DNA of 64,000 nucleotides from Enterococcus sp. HY326. Its GTDB lineage: Bacteria; Bacillota; Bacilli; Lactobacillales; Enterococcaceae. Position 1 is the first letter of the stretch. The number at the start of each line of letters is the position of its first letter. Below, piece by piece: positions 63,960-64,000 of the stretch. The notes beneath the pieces are model-generated. The model did no database searches and was not told the DNA's origin. It saw nothing but the letters and a program-made list of their open reading frames with translations. The DNA is taken from the NCBI RefSeq assembly GCF_026157065.1, contig NZ_JANLGQ010000003.1:1-64000 (forward strand). Direction: 5' to 3'. Made by a program: the position numbers and the translations under genes.

Positions 63960-64000
63960 GATGGCGTCCTCCTAATCTCGATTTCTTAAAAACTTAAATT

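Overview
The window looks like chromosome of a low-GC Gram-positive bacterium of the order Lactobacillales, most likely Enterococcus or a close relative. I base this on RpoB/RpoC and NapA sequences that resemble enterococcal proteins from memory, a ctsR-clpC operon lacking mcsA/mcsB, a tRNA array directly behind a 5S rRNA, many PTS and carbohydrate ABC systems, and short intergenic regions with strong AGGAGG ribosome binding sites. No phage, insertion sequence, CRISPR array or plasmid gene was seen. The exact species cannot be fixed by reading alone.

Layout. 1-905: end of an rRNA operon (5S) plus eight tRNAs and a terminator. 1024-4142: heat-shock operon ctsR-clpC with promoter and CtsR box. 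4311-6749: two U32 proteins (TrhP1/TrhP2-like tRNA hydroxylation). 6793-8825: glutathione reductase followed by an almost exact 346-bp tandem duplication of its 3' end and terminator. 8876-15667: a beta-glucoside PTS locus (divergent LicR-like regulator, EIIB, EIIC, EIIA, a YczE-like membrane protein, GH1 phospho-beta-glucosidase). 15787-18982: membrane protein, nucleoside hydrolase, birA, zinc-ribbon protein. 19195-22297 (minus): an ABC importer of the TrpXYZ/ABC_sub_bind type preceded by what looks like a leader-peptide attenuator. 22416-30158: rpoB and rpoC, both with TTG starts, behind a structured leader. 30223-38519: small metabolic and membrane genes (DUF3592, mgsA, VOC protein, split chromate transporter with LysR regulator, XRE-AbrB regulator with ABC exporter, AI-2E transporter, methyltransferase). 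38556-45650: a fructoside utilisation operon (two permeases, binding protein, GH32, ScrK-type fructokinase, LacI regulator) with two matching palindromic operators. 45758-52632: DUF2871, SDR, MerR regulator with a textbook 19-bp-spacer promoter, alpha/beta hydrolase, NapA antiporter, NAD(P)-binding protein, divergent DsrE and rhodanese. 52700-59876: a UgpCAE/B-like ABC operon that also encodes an MBL-fold hydrolase and a cytoplasmic 5'-nucleotidase-like phosphoesterase. 60014-64000: a stand-alone ATPase, then (minus) a GH2 glycosidase, a small membrane protein and a CUT1 permease cut off from its partners by the window end.

How it fits together. Much of the window serves sugar acquisition: PTS for beta-glucosides, ABC import plus GH32 and fructokinase for fructosides, and ABC import plus GH2 for another glycoside. 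The fructoside operon and the partial one at the right edge show no ATPase gene of their own in view; the UgpC/MsmX-like ATPase at 52849 is a possible shared energiser. The most interesting non-coding signals are the attenuator at 22006-22297, a structured intergenic repeat present in two diverged copies (17503-17652 and about 48546-48768), and two unusually long nested hairpins between convergent genes (19007-19113 and 32003-32097).
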